Shown here piece by piece: positions 1 through 7,735 of a stretch of DNA of 64,000 bases; positions within the stretch are counted from its first letter, which is position 1, and each line of letters begins with the position of its first letter. A program made the translations under genes and the position numbers. The notes beneath the pieces are model-generated. The model saw only the letters and a program-made list of their open reading frames with translations. It searched no databases and was not told where the DNA came from. This DNA comes from Beijerinckiaceae bacterium (GTDB lineage Bacteria; Pseudomonadota; Alphaproteobacteria; Rhizobiales; Beijerinckiaceae): contig JAIELD010000034.1 of NCBI GenBank assembly GCA_019753285.1, positions 1-64,000 on the forward strand, in the 5' to 3' direction.

Positions 1-702
1 ACCAAGATAAACCTGTTGAATGTACTTATCGCCCGCGAGGTCTTTCGGCGTGCCCTCGCGAATGGTGCGGCCATGCTCGAGGACATAGACGCGGTCGGTG
101 ATTCGCAAAGTCGAGGTCGCGTCCTGCTCGACAATCAGGATGGCGGTGCCGTCCTTCCGGATTTGCTGGATCGCATCGAAGATCAGGCCCTTCAGCCGTG
201 GCGCGATGCCGACCGACGGCTCATCGAGCAGCAGTAACTCCGGTCGTCCCATCAGCGCGCGGCCGATCGCAACCATCTGCTGCTGGCCACCGCTCAGCGA
301 ACCGGCCGGCATCGACCGTCGCTCGGCAAGGATTGGGAACAGCGAGAACACCTCGTCGAGGCTGCGCTTCACCTCCGCCGCGCGGCCGCGATGGACATAG
401 GCTCCCAGCATCAGGTTCTTGAGGATCGACATGCGCGGAAACAGGCTGCGCCCTTCCGGGCAATGCACTAGTCCTGCCGCGACGATGCTGGCGGGCTTGC
501 GGCCGGCGATCTCCTCATCGGCCATCCTGATCGCGCCCGAGCGCGGCGTCAGCAGGCCGCTGATCGTCTTGAAGATCGTGCTCTTGCCAGCGCCGTTCGC
601 GCCGAGCAGGACGACGAGTTCGCCAGTGCCGACATGCAGCGTGACGTCGTGAAGGGCGCGAAACGCACCGTAATTCACCGATACGTCAGTGAGCCGCAGC
701 AT
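1..702 (-). CDS. livF: Branched-chain amino acid-type ABC transporter ATPase LivF (3' end cut by window)
   Basis: One of two ATPases energising a LivHMGF-type importer at the inner face of the cytoplasmic membrane. The reading frame stays open to base 1, giving 234 codons that end in ...VYLG, so probably only a few C-terminal residues are missing. Walker A reads GANGAGKST near residue 37, the signature is a canonical LSGGQQQ and Walker B is LLLLDEP. The ATG at 702 overlaps the end of livG by 17 bases, so translation is coupled. The LivF assignment rests on gene order and on the short, canonical ATPase form. The substrate may be a branched-chain amino acid, an amide or an aromatic acid; no binding-protein gene lies inside the window to narrow it down. 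Confidence 0.9.
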   Translation of the reverse strand, partial: MLRLTDVSVNYGAFRALHDVTLHVGTGELVVLLGANGAGKSTIFKTISGLLTPRSGAIRMADEEIAGRKPASIVAAGLVHCPEGRSLFPRMSILKNLMLGAYVHRGRAAEVKRSLDEVFSLFPILAERRSMPAGSLSGGQQQMVAIGRALMGRPELLLLDEPSVGIAPRLKGLIFDAIQQIRKDGTAILIVEQDATSTLRITDRVYVLEHGRTIREGTPKDLAGDKYIQQVYLG

Positions 703-1453
703 GATCGGCTCCAAGATAGGCGTCGATGACGCGCTGGTGCGAGCGAATGTCCTGCGGTGTGCCGTCCGCGATCTTTTCGCCATGGTCGAGCACGATGATC
801 TTGTCGGCGAGTTCCATCACCATGCGCATCTTGTGCTCGATGAGGATGAGCGTGACGCCTGTCGCGACGATCTTGCGCATAAGTGCGGCAAGGCCGTTCG
901 TCTCGTCCGGATTGACGCCGCCGGCGGGCTCGTCGGCAAGCAGAAGCTCCGGCTCCGTGGTCAGAGCCAGCGCGAAGGCAATGCGTTTGCGCTCATCCTG
1001 CGACACATCGGCGGCGAGGCGGTTGCCGATATGGGAAAGTCCGACGAAGTCGAGCGCCTCCTCGGCCTTGCGCCGGCATTCGCGTTCTTCGGCCGCCAGG
1101 CGGCCGCTGCCGATGAGCGCGTCCCAGAAGCCTGACCGTGTCCGCAGCCTGTGGCCGACGATGAGGTTGTCGAGCACGCTCGCATGGTCGAACAGCGCCG
1201 TCGTCTGGAAGGTGCGCGCGACGCCGCGCCGGGCGATGAGGTCGGCCCGGAGGCCAGTCATCTCCTCGCCCTTCAACAGGATGCGCCCGGAGGTCGGGCG
1301 GATCGCGCCGGCGACGAGGTTGAAGAAGGTGGTTTTTCCTGCGCCGTTCGGGCCGATGATGGCCGTGATCTTGCCGCGTTCGAACGAGGCGTCGATGTCG
1401 CGCACCGCGCGGAGGCCGCCGAACGCCTTGTTCAAACCCTGGACGTCAAGCAT
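686..1453 (-). CDS. livG: Branched-chain amino acid-type ABC transporter ATPase LivG
   Basis: Second ATPase of the importer, 255 aa, the usual LivG length. Walker A GPNGAGKTT lies near residues 34-42 and Walker B reads LLLADEPAGGVNP, the LivG hallmark. The signature loop is unusual: where LivG proteins normally carry LSxGQQR, this one reads VSQDERKR, although the rest of the helix (IAFALAL) is in place. The start overlaps the end of livM by 8 bases and the gene overlaps livF, so livHMGF is one translationally coupled unit. The altered signature could be a subfamily trait rather than damage, because the frame is intact and the other ATPase is canonical. Confidence 0.92.
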   Translation of the reverse strand: MLDVQGLNKAFGGLRAVRDIDASFERGKITAIIGPNGAGKTTFFNLVAGAIRPTSGRILLKGEEMTGLRADLIARRGVARTFQTTALFDHASVLDNLIVGHRLRTRSGFWDALIGSGRLAAEERECRRKAEEALDFVGLSHIGNRLAADVSQDERKRIAFALALTTEPELLLADEPAGGVNPDETNGLAALMRKIVATGVTLILIEHKMRMVMELADKIIVLDHGEKIADGTPQDIRSHQRVIDAYLGADHAAAH

Positions 1454-2441
1454 TCTCAGACGCTCCTGCCAGAGGAGCGGCCTGCGGCGCGCGTGGCTCG
1501 GCCATTGCCTTACGCCGAGCGGCCCAGAGCTCGAGCGACCCGACGATGCCTCGCGGAAACAGGATCAACGCCAGGATGAGCAGCGGGCCGAACACGACCA
1601 TGCGGTAATCCTGCAGGAATTGGAGATATTGCGTCAGCCATGCGACGATGATCGTCCCGACGACCGGCCCCGTGAGCGTGCCGAGTCCGCCGAGGACGGA
1701 AGCCGAGAGAAGGTCGAAGGTGCGGGAGACGCCGGCAATGTCCGGCCCCAGAAACCGGACGTAGCCCGCGTAAAGCGCCCCGGAAACCCCGGCGTAGAAG
1801 GTGGAGATGACGAAGGCGAGGATCTTGTTGCGCATCAGGTCAATGCCGAGCGCCTCGGCAAGGTCTTCACTGTTGCGGATCGCGACGAAGGTGCGCCCGA
1901 CCAGCGAATCGACGATGCGGCGCATGACGAACAGTCCGAGCAGCAGGAAGGCGAGGACGAGGTAGTATTGCCCGATGCTCGTATCGAATCGGATCGGCCC
2001 TAAGCCCGGCGGCGCGGGGATGCCGATCACGCCGACGACGCCATGGGTGAGGCTGTCCCATTTCTCGATCAGCAGCGTGATGACGGAGCCGACGCAGAGC
2101 GTGAAGATTGCGAAGTAGTGGCCCTTGAGGCGAAGCGACAGCAGGCCGACGAAGAAGCCGAGCCCCGCGGCGACGACGCCCGACAGCGCGAACGCGATCC
2201 AGAAGGGCGTGCCGTAGTCGACCGTCAGCAGCCCGACCGTATAGGCCCCGATGGCGACGAACCCGCCATGAGCGAGATTGAGCTGGCCGGTGTAGCCAGC
2301 CGTGAGGTTGAGCCCGAGCGCGGCGAGGGCGTTGACGTAGACCAGCGCCATGACGGAGAGGTAATAGTCGTTCGGCGCGATGAACGGGAAGACCAGAGCA
2401 AGCCCGATCGCGAGAGCAGTGATGGCCAGCCGCACGCTCAT
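1446..2441 (-). CDS. livM: Branched-chain amino acid-type ABC transporter permease LivM
   Basis: Inner-membrane permease of 331 aa. I chose the ATG at 2441 (MSVRLAITAL...) because it overlaps the livH stop as ATGA and begins just before the first hydrophobic segment; the open frame runs on upstream without LivM-like sequence. Recognisable LivM blocks include GLNLTAGYTGQLNLAHGGF near residues 45-65 and the loop LNLAHGG typical of this permease family, followed by several membrane segments. It pairs with LivH to form the translocation channel. Confidence in the family is high; the substrate is unknown. Confidence 0.93.
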   Translation of the reverse strand: MSVRLAITALAIGLALVFPFIAPNDYYLSVMALVYVNALAALGLNLTAGYTGQLNLAHGGFVAIGAYTVGLLTVDYGTPFWIAFALSGVVAAGLGFFVGLLSLRLKGHYFAIFTLCVGSVITLLIEKWDSLTHGVVGVIGIPAPPGLGPIRFDTSIGQYYLVLAFLLLGLFVMRRIVDSLVGRTFVAIRNSEDLAEALGIDLMRNKILAFVISTFYAGVSGALYAGYVRFLGPDIAGVSRTFDLLSASVLGGLGTLTGPVVGTIIVAWLTQYLQFLQDYRMVVFGPLLILALILFPRGIVGSLELWAARRKAMAEPRAPQAAPLAGASENA

Positions 2442-3301
2442 CGCGCACCCTGCGGGAACAGGCCCTGCGGCCGCAGCGACAGGATGAGGATCAACAGCGC
2501 GAAAGCGATGATGTCCTTGTAGTCGGTCGAGATATAGAATGCGCCGAAGCTTTCGGCGAAGCCGATGATGAGGCCGCCGAGGATCGCCCCGCCGACCGAG
2601 CCCATGCCGCCGAGGATGATGATGACGAAGGCCTTGGTGATCACGAGATCGCCCATGGTCGGCGAGATGAGATTGATCGGCGCGAAGAGCACGGCGGCGA
2701 CGCCGGCGATCGCGCCCGATATCGCGAAGGTGAGCGTGGAGACGAAGGCGGGATCGATGCCGACAAGCGCCGCTCCCTGCCGGTTCTGCGCCGTGGCGAT
2801 GATGGTGGAGCCGATCCATGTCCGGTTGAGGAAGAGATGCAGCGCCAGCATCAGCCCGAAGGCGGCGGCGATGATCAAAAGGCGCTGTGCGGGGGCAGTC
2901 AGGCTGAAGGCGCGGACGATCTGGGGGAAGGGCGGCGCGAGACGATGGAATTCCGCACCCCAATAGGCCTGCACCGCGGCCTCGAAAAACAGCAGCAGCG
3001 CGATCGCCGCGATCATGTCGTGCATGGGCGGCGCATCCTTGAGCCGTGCGAACACGAGCCGCTCGGACACCACGCCCATGATCGCCGCCACTGCGGCGGC
3101 CGCGAGCATCGCAAGCCAATAATTCGCACCCAGCGAATTCACGGCGAAGAACGCGGCGTAGGCGCCGATCATGTAGAGCGCGCCATGGGAGAAGTTCGGG
3201 ACGTGAAGGATGCCATAGACGAGCGTCAGCCCCAACGCGACCAATGCGTAGACGCTCCCAACAGTCAGGCCGTTGAGGACCTGCTGAAAGAATATGACCA
3301 A
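2438..3301 (-). CDS. livH: Branched-chain amino acid-type ABC transporter permease LivH
   Basis: First gene of the liv operon, 287 aa, strongly hydrophobic throughout. The N-terminal block NGLTVGSVYALVALGLTLVY and the following HVPNFSHGALYMIGAY are characteristic of LivH permeases, and a second family block (LGGMGSVGGAILGGL) lies in the C-terminal third. It overlaps livM by four bases. About 210 bases of non-coding DNA separate it from the upstream iclR gene; that gap contains an inverted repeat that may be the operator. No liv-type periplasmic binding protein is present in the window, so it may lie beyond base 1 or elsewhere. Confidence 0.92.
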   Translation of the reverse strand: MVIFFQQVLNGLTVGSVYALVALGLTLVYGILHVPNFSHGALYMIGAYAAFFAVNSLGANYWLAMLAAAAVAAIMGVVSERLVFARLKDAPPMHDMIAAIALLLFFEAAVQAYWGAEFHRLAPPFPQIVRAFSLTAPAQRLLIIAAAFGLMLALHLFLNRTWIGSTIIATAQNRQGAALVGIDPAFVSTLTFAISGAIAGVAAVLFAPINLISPTMGDLVITKAFVIIILGGMGSVGGAILGGLIIGFAESFGAFYISTDYKDIIAFALLILILSLRPQGLFPQGAR

Positions 3302-3389
3302 ACGTTATCCTCCGCGTCCGACGGGCCGTTCGGCCTCATATTATCCGGCTACGACCAAGGCCGGACCAGATTGTTCATACCGATTGTAT

Positions 3390-3404
3390 TTTCGTATCTC
3401 GAAA
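3390..3404. promoter_or_regulatory. Candidate IclR-family operator upstream of livH
   Basis: A perfect 5+5 inverted repeat, TTTCG-TATCT-CGAAA, about 90 bases upstream of the livH start. IclR-family regulators usually bind pseudo-palindromes of about 12-15 bases, and the iclR gene is immediately upstream in the same orientation. A related sequence (TTCCGTATCGTAAA) lies in front of iclR itself. The link between site and regulator is inference. Confidence 0.45.
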
Positions 3405-3515
3405 TATGATTTCGGTAATCTGATTTAACGTACAGCGTTCCTGCTTCAAGTCAAAAGAGAAATCGCGAGAAGGGCGCAGACTGACGGCTCGGCGATCGGG
3501 GTGCTTGAAGAAGCG

Positions 3516-4325
3516 TCAGGAGTGCCGCTCCATCGTCCGGCCGATCTCGCGCGCCAGCATCGCGAGTTTGGGGCCGAGATCGTCATAGAGCCGACGCTCC
3601 GGCACCAGAAAGACTGGTCCGCCGCAGTTGAGGCTGTAGTCGGCGCGGCCATGGCCGAGGGGAATCGGCGCGCCGACCGAGTTGACCTCGGGTTTCCACT
3701 CCGTCGCAGAGGTCACGAACCCACTGAGCTTGTAATCGAGAACGGCCTTTTCGATGCCCCGTTGCAGGCGCGGCCATTCCTTGCCCTCGTGCTTTGCGAG
3801 CTGCTCGGCGATCAGTGCGTATTCGTCCGGCGGCAGCGCGGCGAGATAGGCCCGGCCCATCGCGGATGTGGCAAGCTTGATGTGGGAGCCGGGCTCGAGG
3901 GCGAGATTGAACGGGCTGTCGCCGACGCAGACCTCGATATAGACCATCGTCAGGCGATCGCGCGTGCCGAGCGCAACCGGTATGCCGGTCTCGTTGGCGA
4001 GTTTCTGCATCATCGGCCGGGCGACATCGCGAATGCCCATGCTGCCGAGGCAGGTATAGCCGAGGGCCAGCACGCCGATCGACAGGCGATAGCGTGCGAT
4101 GTCGGGAAGGTAGGAAAGATAGCCGAGCTTCGTCAGCGTGTAGGTGATGCGCGATACGGTTGGCTTCGGAAGGCCGGTGCGTCGGGCGATTTCCTGGTTG
4201 CCAAGCGACGGATCGCTTGGCCGGAAGGCCCTCAACACGTCGAGCCCACGGGCCAGCGCCGCGATGAATTGGGGGTCGCGCTCGTCGCCGGAGTCCAGGG
4301 TGACGTCAAGCTCTCTCTTACGCAT
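3516..4325 (-). CDS. IclR-family transcriptional regulator
   Basis: A 269-aa protein with the IclR layout: an N-terminal winged helix-turn-helix (about residues 20-85, including the recognition stretch TGLPKPTVSRITYTL) and a C-terminal GAF-like effector domain (about 95-265, with ATSAMGRAYLAALP and the NSVGAPI region seen in the family). IclR proteins bind small carboxylates or aromatic acids and often control the adjacent catabolic or uptake operon. It lies directly upstream of livHMGF on the same strand, so it is the obvious candidate regulator of that transporter. The ligand cannot be read from the sequence. Two similar candidate operator sequences flank the gene. Confidence 0.9.
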   Translation of the reverse strand: MRKRELDVTLDSGDERDPQFIAALARGLDVLRAFRPSDPSLGNQEIARRTGLPKPTVSRITYTLTKLGYLSYLPDIARYRLSIGVLALGYTCLGSMGIRDVARPMMQKLANETGIPVALGTRDRLTMVYIEVCVGDSPFNLALEPGSHIKLATSAMGRAYLAALPPDEYALIAEQLAKHEGKEWPRLQRGIEKAVLDYKLSGFVTSATEWKPEVNSVGAPIPLGHGRADYSLNCGGPVFLVPERRLYDDLGPKLAMLAREIGRTMERHS

Positions 4326-4394
4326 GCTGATCAGATCGTTCGAACAAGGACACGCAGCGCCCGAGAACCGACCGTTGCGTCAATTCCGAAACAT

Positions 4395-4412
4395 AATTCC
4401 GTATCGTAAAAT
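4395..4412. promoter_or_regulatory. Candidate autoregulatory site upstream of iclR
   Basis: The sequence AATTCCGTATCGTAAAAT, about 70-90 bases before the iclR start, shares the core TTC-GTATC---AAA with the better palindrome in front of livH. The hexamer ATTCCG occurs twice here, 13 bases apart (from 4383 and 4396). IclR-family genes are commonly autoregulated. This site is an imperfect palindrome, so the call is tentative. Confidence 0.3.
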
Positions 4413-4428
4413 AAGCAATCTGGGCGTA

Positions 4429-6441
4429 TCAGGCGGCGGCTGGCGCGCCTGGCGCCGTGGCGGCGGGGTCCGCCTGGGCGCTGGGCGGGCGTTCCGAGGC
4501 CGGGTTCACATCTGCCTGCGTCATCACGAAGGTCTGCGCACCGTCGGCAAAGGTGATGCCCATATCGCGCATGGCCGCTTCGATGCGTTTATAGGCCTGT
4601 GCCCTCACATCGTACTGGTTTCCGGGCGTCGTCTGGAAGTTGCAGCGGAAGATTTTGATGCCCGGATCGATGCGGTAGAGCTTGCCCTTGAGCGGCGAAA
4701 GCATGAGCGGCCCGATCTCCGGATCGGACAGCATCGCTTCGCCGACCTTCTTGATCATCTTGCGGATCTTCTCGCTGTCGACGTCGATCTTCAGCGGCAG
4801 GTTGAACTTTTCGATCACCCAGTCGCGTGAATTGTTGCGCACGGTGCCGAGCGAGCCGTAGGGCACGAAATGCAGCGGGCCGTTATGGTGGCGCAGCGCG
4901 ACCGTGCGCAGGGTGATCCGTTCGACAGTGCCCTTGGTGCTCGTGCCGCTCTCGATGTATTCGCCCACCCTGAACACATCCTCGACGAGGAGAAAGATGC
5001 CGGCGATGACGTCGCGCACCAGCGCTTGCGCGCCGAAGCCGAGCGCGATCCCGAGCACGCCGGCACCGGCGAGCAAAGGCGTGATCTCGATGCCGAGACC
5101 CCACAGAGACGAGAGCACGAACATGCCGCCGAGCGTGATCGCGGCCGTGACGCGCAGGAGCGGAAGCAGCGTCAGCAGCCGCGCGTTGGGGTTGGTCTCC
5201 GGATGGGCATGGTGGCTGCCGATGGCTTTCAGGCGATGATCGATCGTCGACTTGATCGCGAGCCAGACGATGTTGGTGACGAAGCCGAGCGCGACCACCC
5301 CGAGAACGCGCAGCACGAAGCGCGCTACCGGGTCATTCTCGCTGGCAAATCCGGTCATGGACGCGCCCATGACGGCGAGGGCGGCGGCGAGGCCGGCGAG
5401 CACGGTTACGAGACGCAGGCCAAGCAGCACGATCGTCGGCACCAGGGTCGGGTCCGCCATCAGCCCGGTCGTGTCCTGCGACGGTTCGGCGATCTCGTCC
5501 CGCCAATAGAAGAAGACGCAGTCCCGCAGCACGAATTGCGCCGCGAGCACCAGAAGCGCGACTGCCATCAGCAGCCCGGCTTCGTCGCCCTGAAAGAGCC
5601 AGACGAGGTAGGTCGAAACGACAGCGACCGCGCCGAAGAAGGCCGGCGGAATACGCGGCAGCCTCGAGCCGGGGGGCGCGCGATCTTCGCCAAGCACCAT
5701 GGGCAGGCAGAATGCGGAAAAAAGGGCAAGGGCGATCAGCGTGCCGAAAATGAAGCGCAACGCTTCGGCAAGATGGCTCGGTCGCCCGTAGAGTTCGACC
5801 ATGGCGGGTACGAACAGTTTCGTCGCAACCAGAGCAGCGAGCAACGACATCAGCCACGCATACCGGGTAGCCTCCCGGTCCGACAGCGGCACGAGGCGAT
5901 ACTCGCTCCGCCTCGGCGCAAGAACGAGATCGATGAGCAGGACGGCGCCGCGAAGCAGAACGACGAAGAGCGTGAGTCCGACGATCGCAGCATCGAGCCC
6001 CGGCGGCCACGCGAAGGCGAGCGAAGCACCGATCGTCGCCGCGCCGAACAATCCGATCCCTGAGCCGACGAGCGCAAGGCGGCGCAAAGCGAAGCGCAGC
6101 GCCTCTTTCGGCGACGATATCCGTGCCGCATAGAGCGCCCGCAATGGCCCGATGGCGTAGGTCCAGTAGAACCACTCCACGCCGCACCCGATGATGATGA
6201 GGATCATCGCATAGGTCGCCGCGCGCACTCCGTCGCCTGTCACCAGCATGGCGGCCGCGGCGCGCTGGATCTGCGTGTAGTCAGCGCCGGCGCTGGCAAG
6301 GTCTGCAGCAAGATTGCCGAGCCGCGCCTTGGCGAGCGCGACGAGGCTCATCATCGGCAGCCCGGCATCTTCGGCCCGGGCCGGCGTGCAGAGGCCGGCC
6401 AGAAGCAAGCTCTGGGTTGCGAGGAGCGAAAGGCCCTTCAT
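4429..6441 (-). CDS. MscS-family mechanosensitive ion channel, large form
   Basis: A 670-aa channel protein of the inner membrane, far longer than the 286-aa E. coli MscS because of an N-terminal array of membrane segments. A signal-like N-terminus (MKGLSLLATQSLLLAGLCTPARA) starts at the ATG I chose; that ATG overlaps the upstream stop as ATGA. The C-terminal half carries the MscS core: the pore-lining helix rich in Gly and Ala (ITPLLAGAGVLGIALGFG then QALVRDVIAGIFLLVEDVF), followed by the beta domain (GEYIESG, GTVERITLRTVALR, PYGSLGTVRN) and a C-terminal alpha-beta domain. Such channels open under membrane tension and release solutes on hypo-osmotic shock. Coupling to the membrane ferredoxin gene is notable. 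Confidence 0.92.
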   Translation of the reverse strand: MKGLSLLATQSLLLAGLCTPARAEDAGLPMMSLVALAKARLGNLAADLASAGADYTQIQRAAAAMLVTGDGVRAATYAMILIIIGCGVEWFYWTYAIGPLRALYAARISSPKEALRFALRRLALVGSGIGLFGAATIGASLAFAWPPGLDAAIVGLTLFVVLLRGAVLLIDLVLAPRRSEYRLVPLSDREATRYAWLMSLLAALVATKLFVPAMVELYGRPSHLAEALRFIFGTLIALALFSAFCLPMVLGEDRAPPGSRLPRIPPAFFGAVAVVSTYLVWLFQGDEAGLLMAVALLVLAAQFVLRDCVFFYWRDEIAEPSQDTTGLMADPTLVPTIVLLGLRLVTVLAGLAAALAVMGASMTGFASENDPVARFVLRVLGVVALGFVTNIVWLAIKSTIDHRLKAIGSHHAHPETNPNARLLTLLPLLRVTAAITLGGMFVLSSLWGLGIEITPLLAGAGVLGIALGFGAQALVRDVIAGIFLLVEDVFRVGEYIESGTSTKGTVERITLRTVALRHHNGPLHFVPYGSLGTVRNNSRDWVIEKFNLPLKIDVDSEKIRKMIKKVGEAMLSDPEIGPLMLSPLKGKLYRIDPGIKIFRCNFQTTPGNQYDVRAQAYKRIEAAMRDMGITFADGAQTFVMTQADVNPASERPPSAQADPAATAPGAPAAA

Positions 6442-7604
6442 GCCGGCGCTCCGGCGGCATCGGGCAGAATCGGCTCGCTGCCCGGCGCGGCGGACATCGG
6501 CTCCGTCCATTCGTCCGGTGCGCGCGCTGCCGCCGCATCGACATAGGCCGGCATCAGCCGCACGACCGAGACATGGCCCTTCAGCACCAGCGCCTGGCAG
6601 GCAAGCCTGACATCGGCATGCTCCTGCGATCGTCCGAGGCCCTGGCGCAGGGTTCTGAGCTCCCGCTCGCCAGGCGGAGACAGGTTCTCATCGCCGGCAT
6701 CCACCCGCACCCTGCACGTGCCGCAACTGCCGCGGCCTGAACAGACATGGGCGTGGGGCACGTTGTTGAGCCGGCTGATCTCCAGAATGGAAAGGCCGAA
6801 GCGGCCGGCCGCCGAAAAGCCCTCGTCATAGCTCACCGTCGCCAACCGGTTGCGGTTGCGCATCATCCGCAGCGCGAGGATCGTCGCGGCGATGAGAACC
6901 AGGATGGCGAAGACGACGACGACCTGACGCTGGATCGCCATCAACCTGTCCTGGACGGACGCCAGCAGGGCAGCCCGGCGCATGATTTGAGCCTGCCATT
7001 CCGCATTGGTGGCGAGCTTCGCCAGAACCTCCTTGCCCGCTTCCGCGAAGCCGAGCAGCGCAACGATCGGCACGAGGAAAAGCGCCGGCAGGACAACGAC
7101 CTTGATCCTCGACCAGACAGGCTTCAGCACCAGCCAGCTGTAAAGACCGAGCGAGGCGTGGATCCAGACGATGACGACGACGATGATCTGCTGGAAGGCG
7201 AAAGTCGGAGCAAGGCTCCAGTAGACGGACAGGATGAAGCCGTAATCGGCGCTGAACCCTTCGATGAGGTCGCCAGCCACGCGCATGCTGAGGATGTGAC
7301 CGATGAGCAAAGGCGGCGTCGCGAGGCCGAGCAGCAATTGCACCCAATCAGTCCTGCTGAGAACCAGCGTGCGGCGTACCGCCAGCGCATGGAGCCCGAG
7401 CATGATATGAACCAGCATCGACAGCAGAAGGAGCGTTTCACCAAGCCGCGTCTGCCAGGGCTGCATCAGCGTCTTGCGCCAGGCCTCCATGGTCGCAAGC
7501 GATTGCAGCCCAAGCGACAGGTTGAGGAGATGGCCGGCGACGAAGGCCATCAAAACGAGGCCTGAAACCAGTCTTGCGACGCGCAGCATCGTCGGCACGT
7601 TCAT
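6438..7604 (-). CDS. Membrane-anchored [2Fe-2S] protein resembling the sensor half of adenylate cyclases
   Basis: A 388-aa protein. Residues 1-250 form about six hydrophobic segments with His residues at suitable depths (H25, H66, H103, H149), reminiscent of the SdhC/FrdC-like haem-binding domain. Residues 255-350 are a ferredoxin domain with ligands C288, C294, C297 and C336 (CSGRGSCGTC, spacing CX5CX2C). This architecture is known from rhizobial class III adenylate cyclases, where a cyclase domain follows. Here the protein stops after about 40 residues of Pro/Ala-rich tail, so no cyclase is present. It ends in an ATGA overlap with the MscS gene. Likely a redox or haem-linked sensor or electron carrier; function unproven. 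Confidence 0.75.
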   Translation of the reverse strand: MNVPTMLRVARLVSGLVLMAFVAGHLLNLSLGLQSLATMEAWRKTLMQPWQTRLGETLLLLSMLVHIMLGLHALAVRRTLVLSRTDWVQLLLGLATPPLLIGHILSMRVAGDLIEGFSADYGFILSVYWSLAPTFAFQQIIVVVIVWIHASLGLYSWLVLKPVWSRIKVVVLPALFLVPIVALLGFAEAGKEVLAKLATNAEWQAQIMRRAALLASVQDRLMAIQRQVVVVFAILVLIAATILALRMMRNRNRLATVSYDEGFSAAGRFGLSILEISRLNNVPHAHVCSGRGSCGTCRVRVDAGDENLSPPGERELRTLRQGLGRSQEHADVRLACQALVLKGHVSVVRLMPAYVDAAAARAPDEWTEPMSAAPGSEPILPDAAGAPA

Positions 7605-7735
7605 GGCGGAGAGAACCTCGAACCGATTCCCGCATCGTGTTGGATGGACATCTGCGCATCATGCAAGTTGCGGCGCAGCGCGGCAAGCCATAGGCTTTAC
7701 GGGCCGCAAATCGGCGCCGGTGCCTGCGCTGCCGC

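Noticed and set aside
726-2003. A 425-codon plus-strand open frame over livG and livM
   Set aside because: It lies antisense to two well-supported transporter genes and its translation is low-complexity Ser/Arg-rich.
4870-6063. A 397-codon open frame antisense to the MscS gene
   Set aside because: It has charged low-complexity sequence and no recognisable start context; the opposite strand has clear channel motifs.
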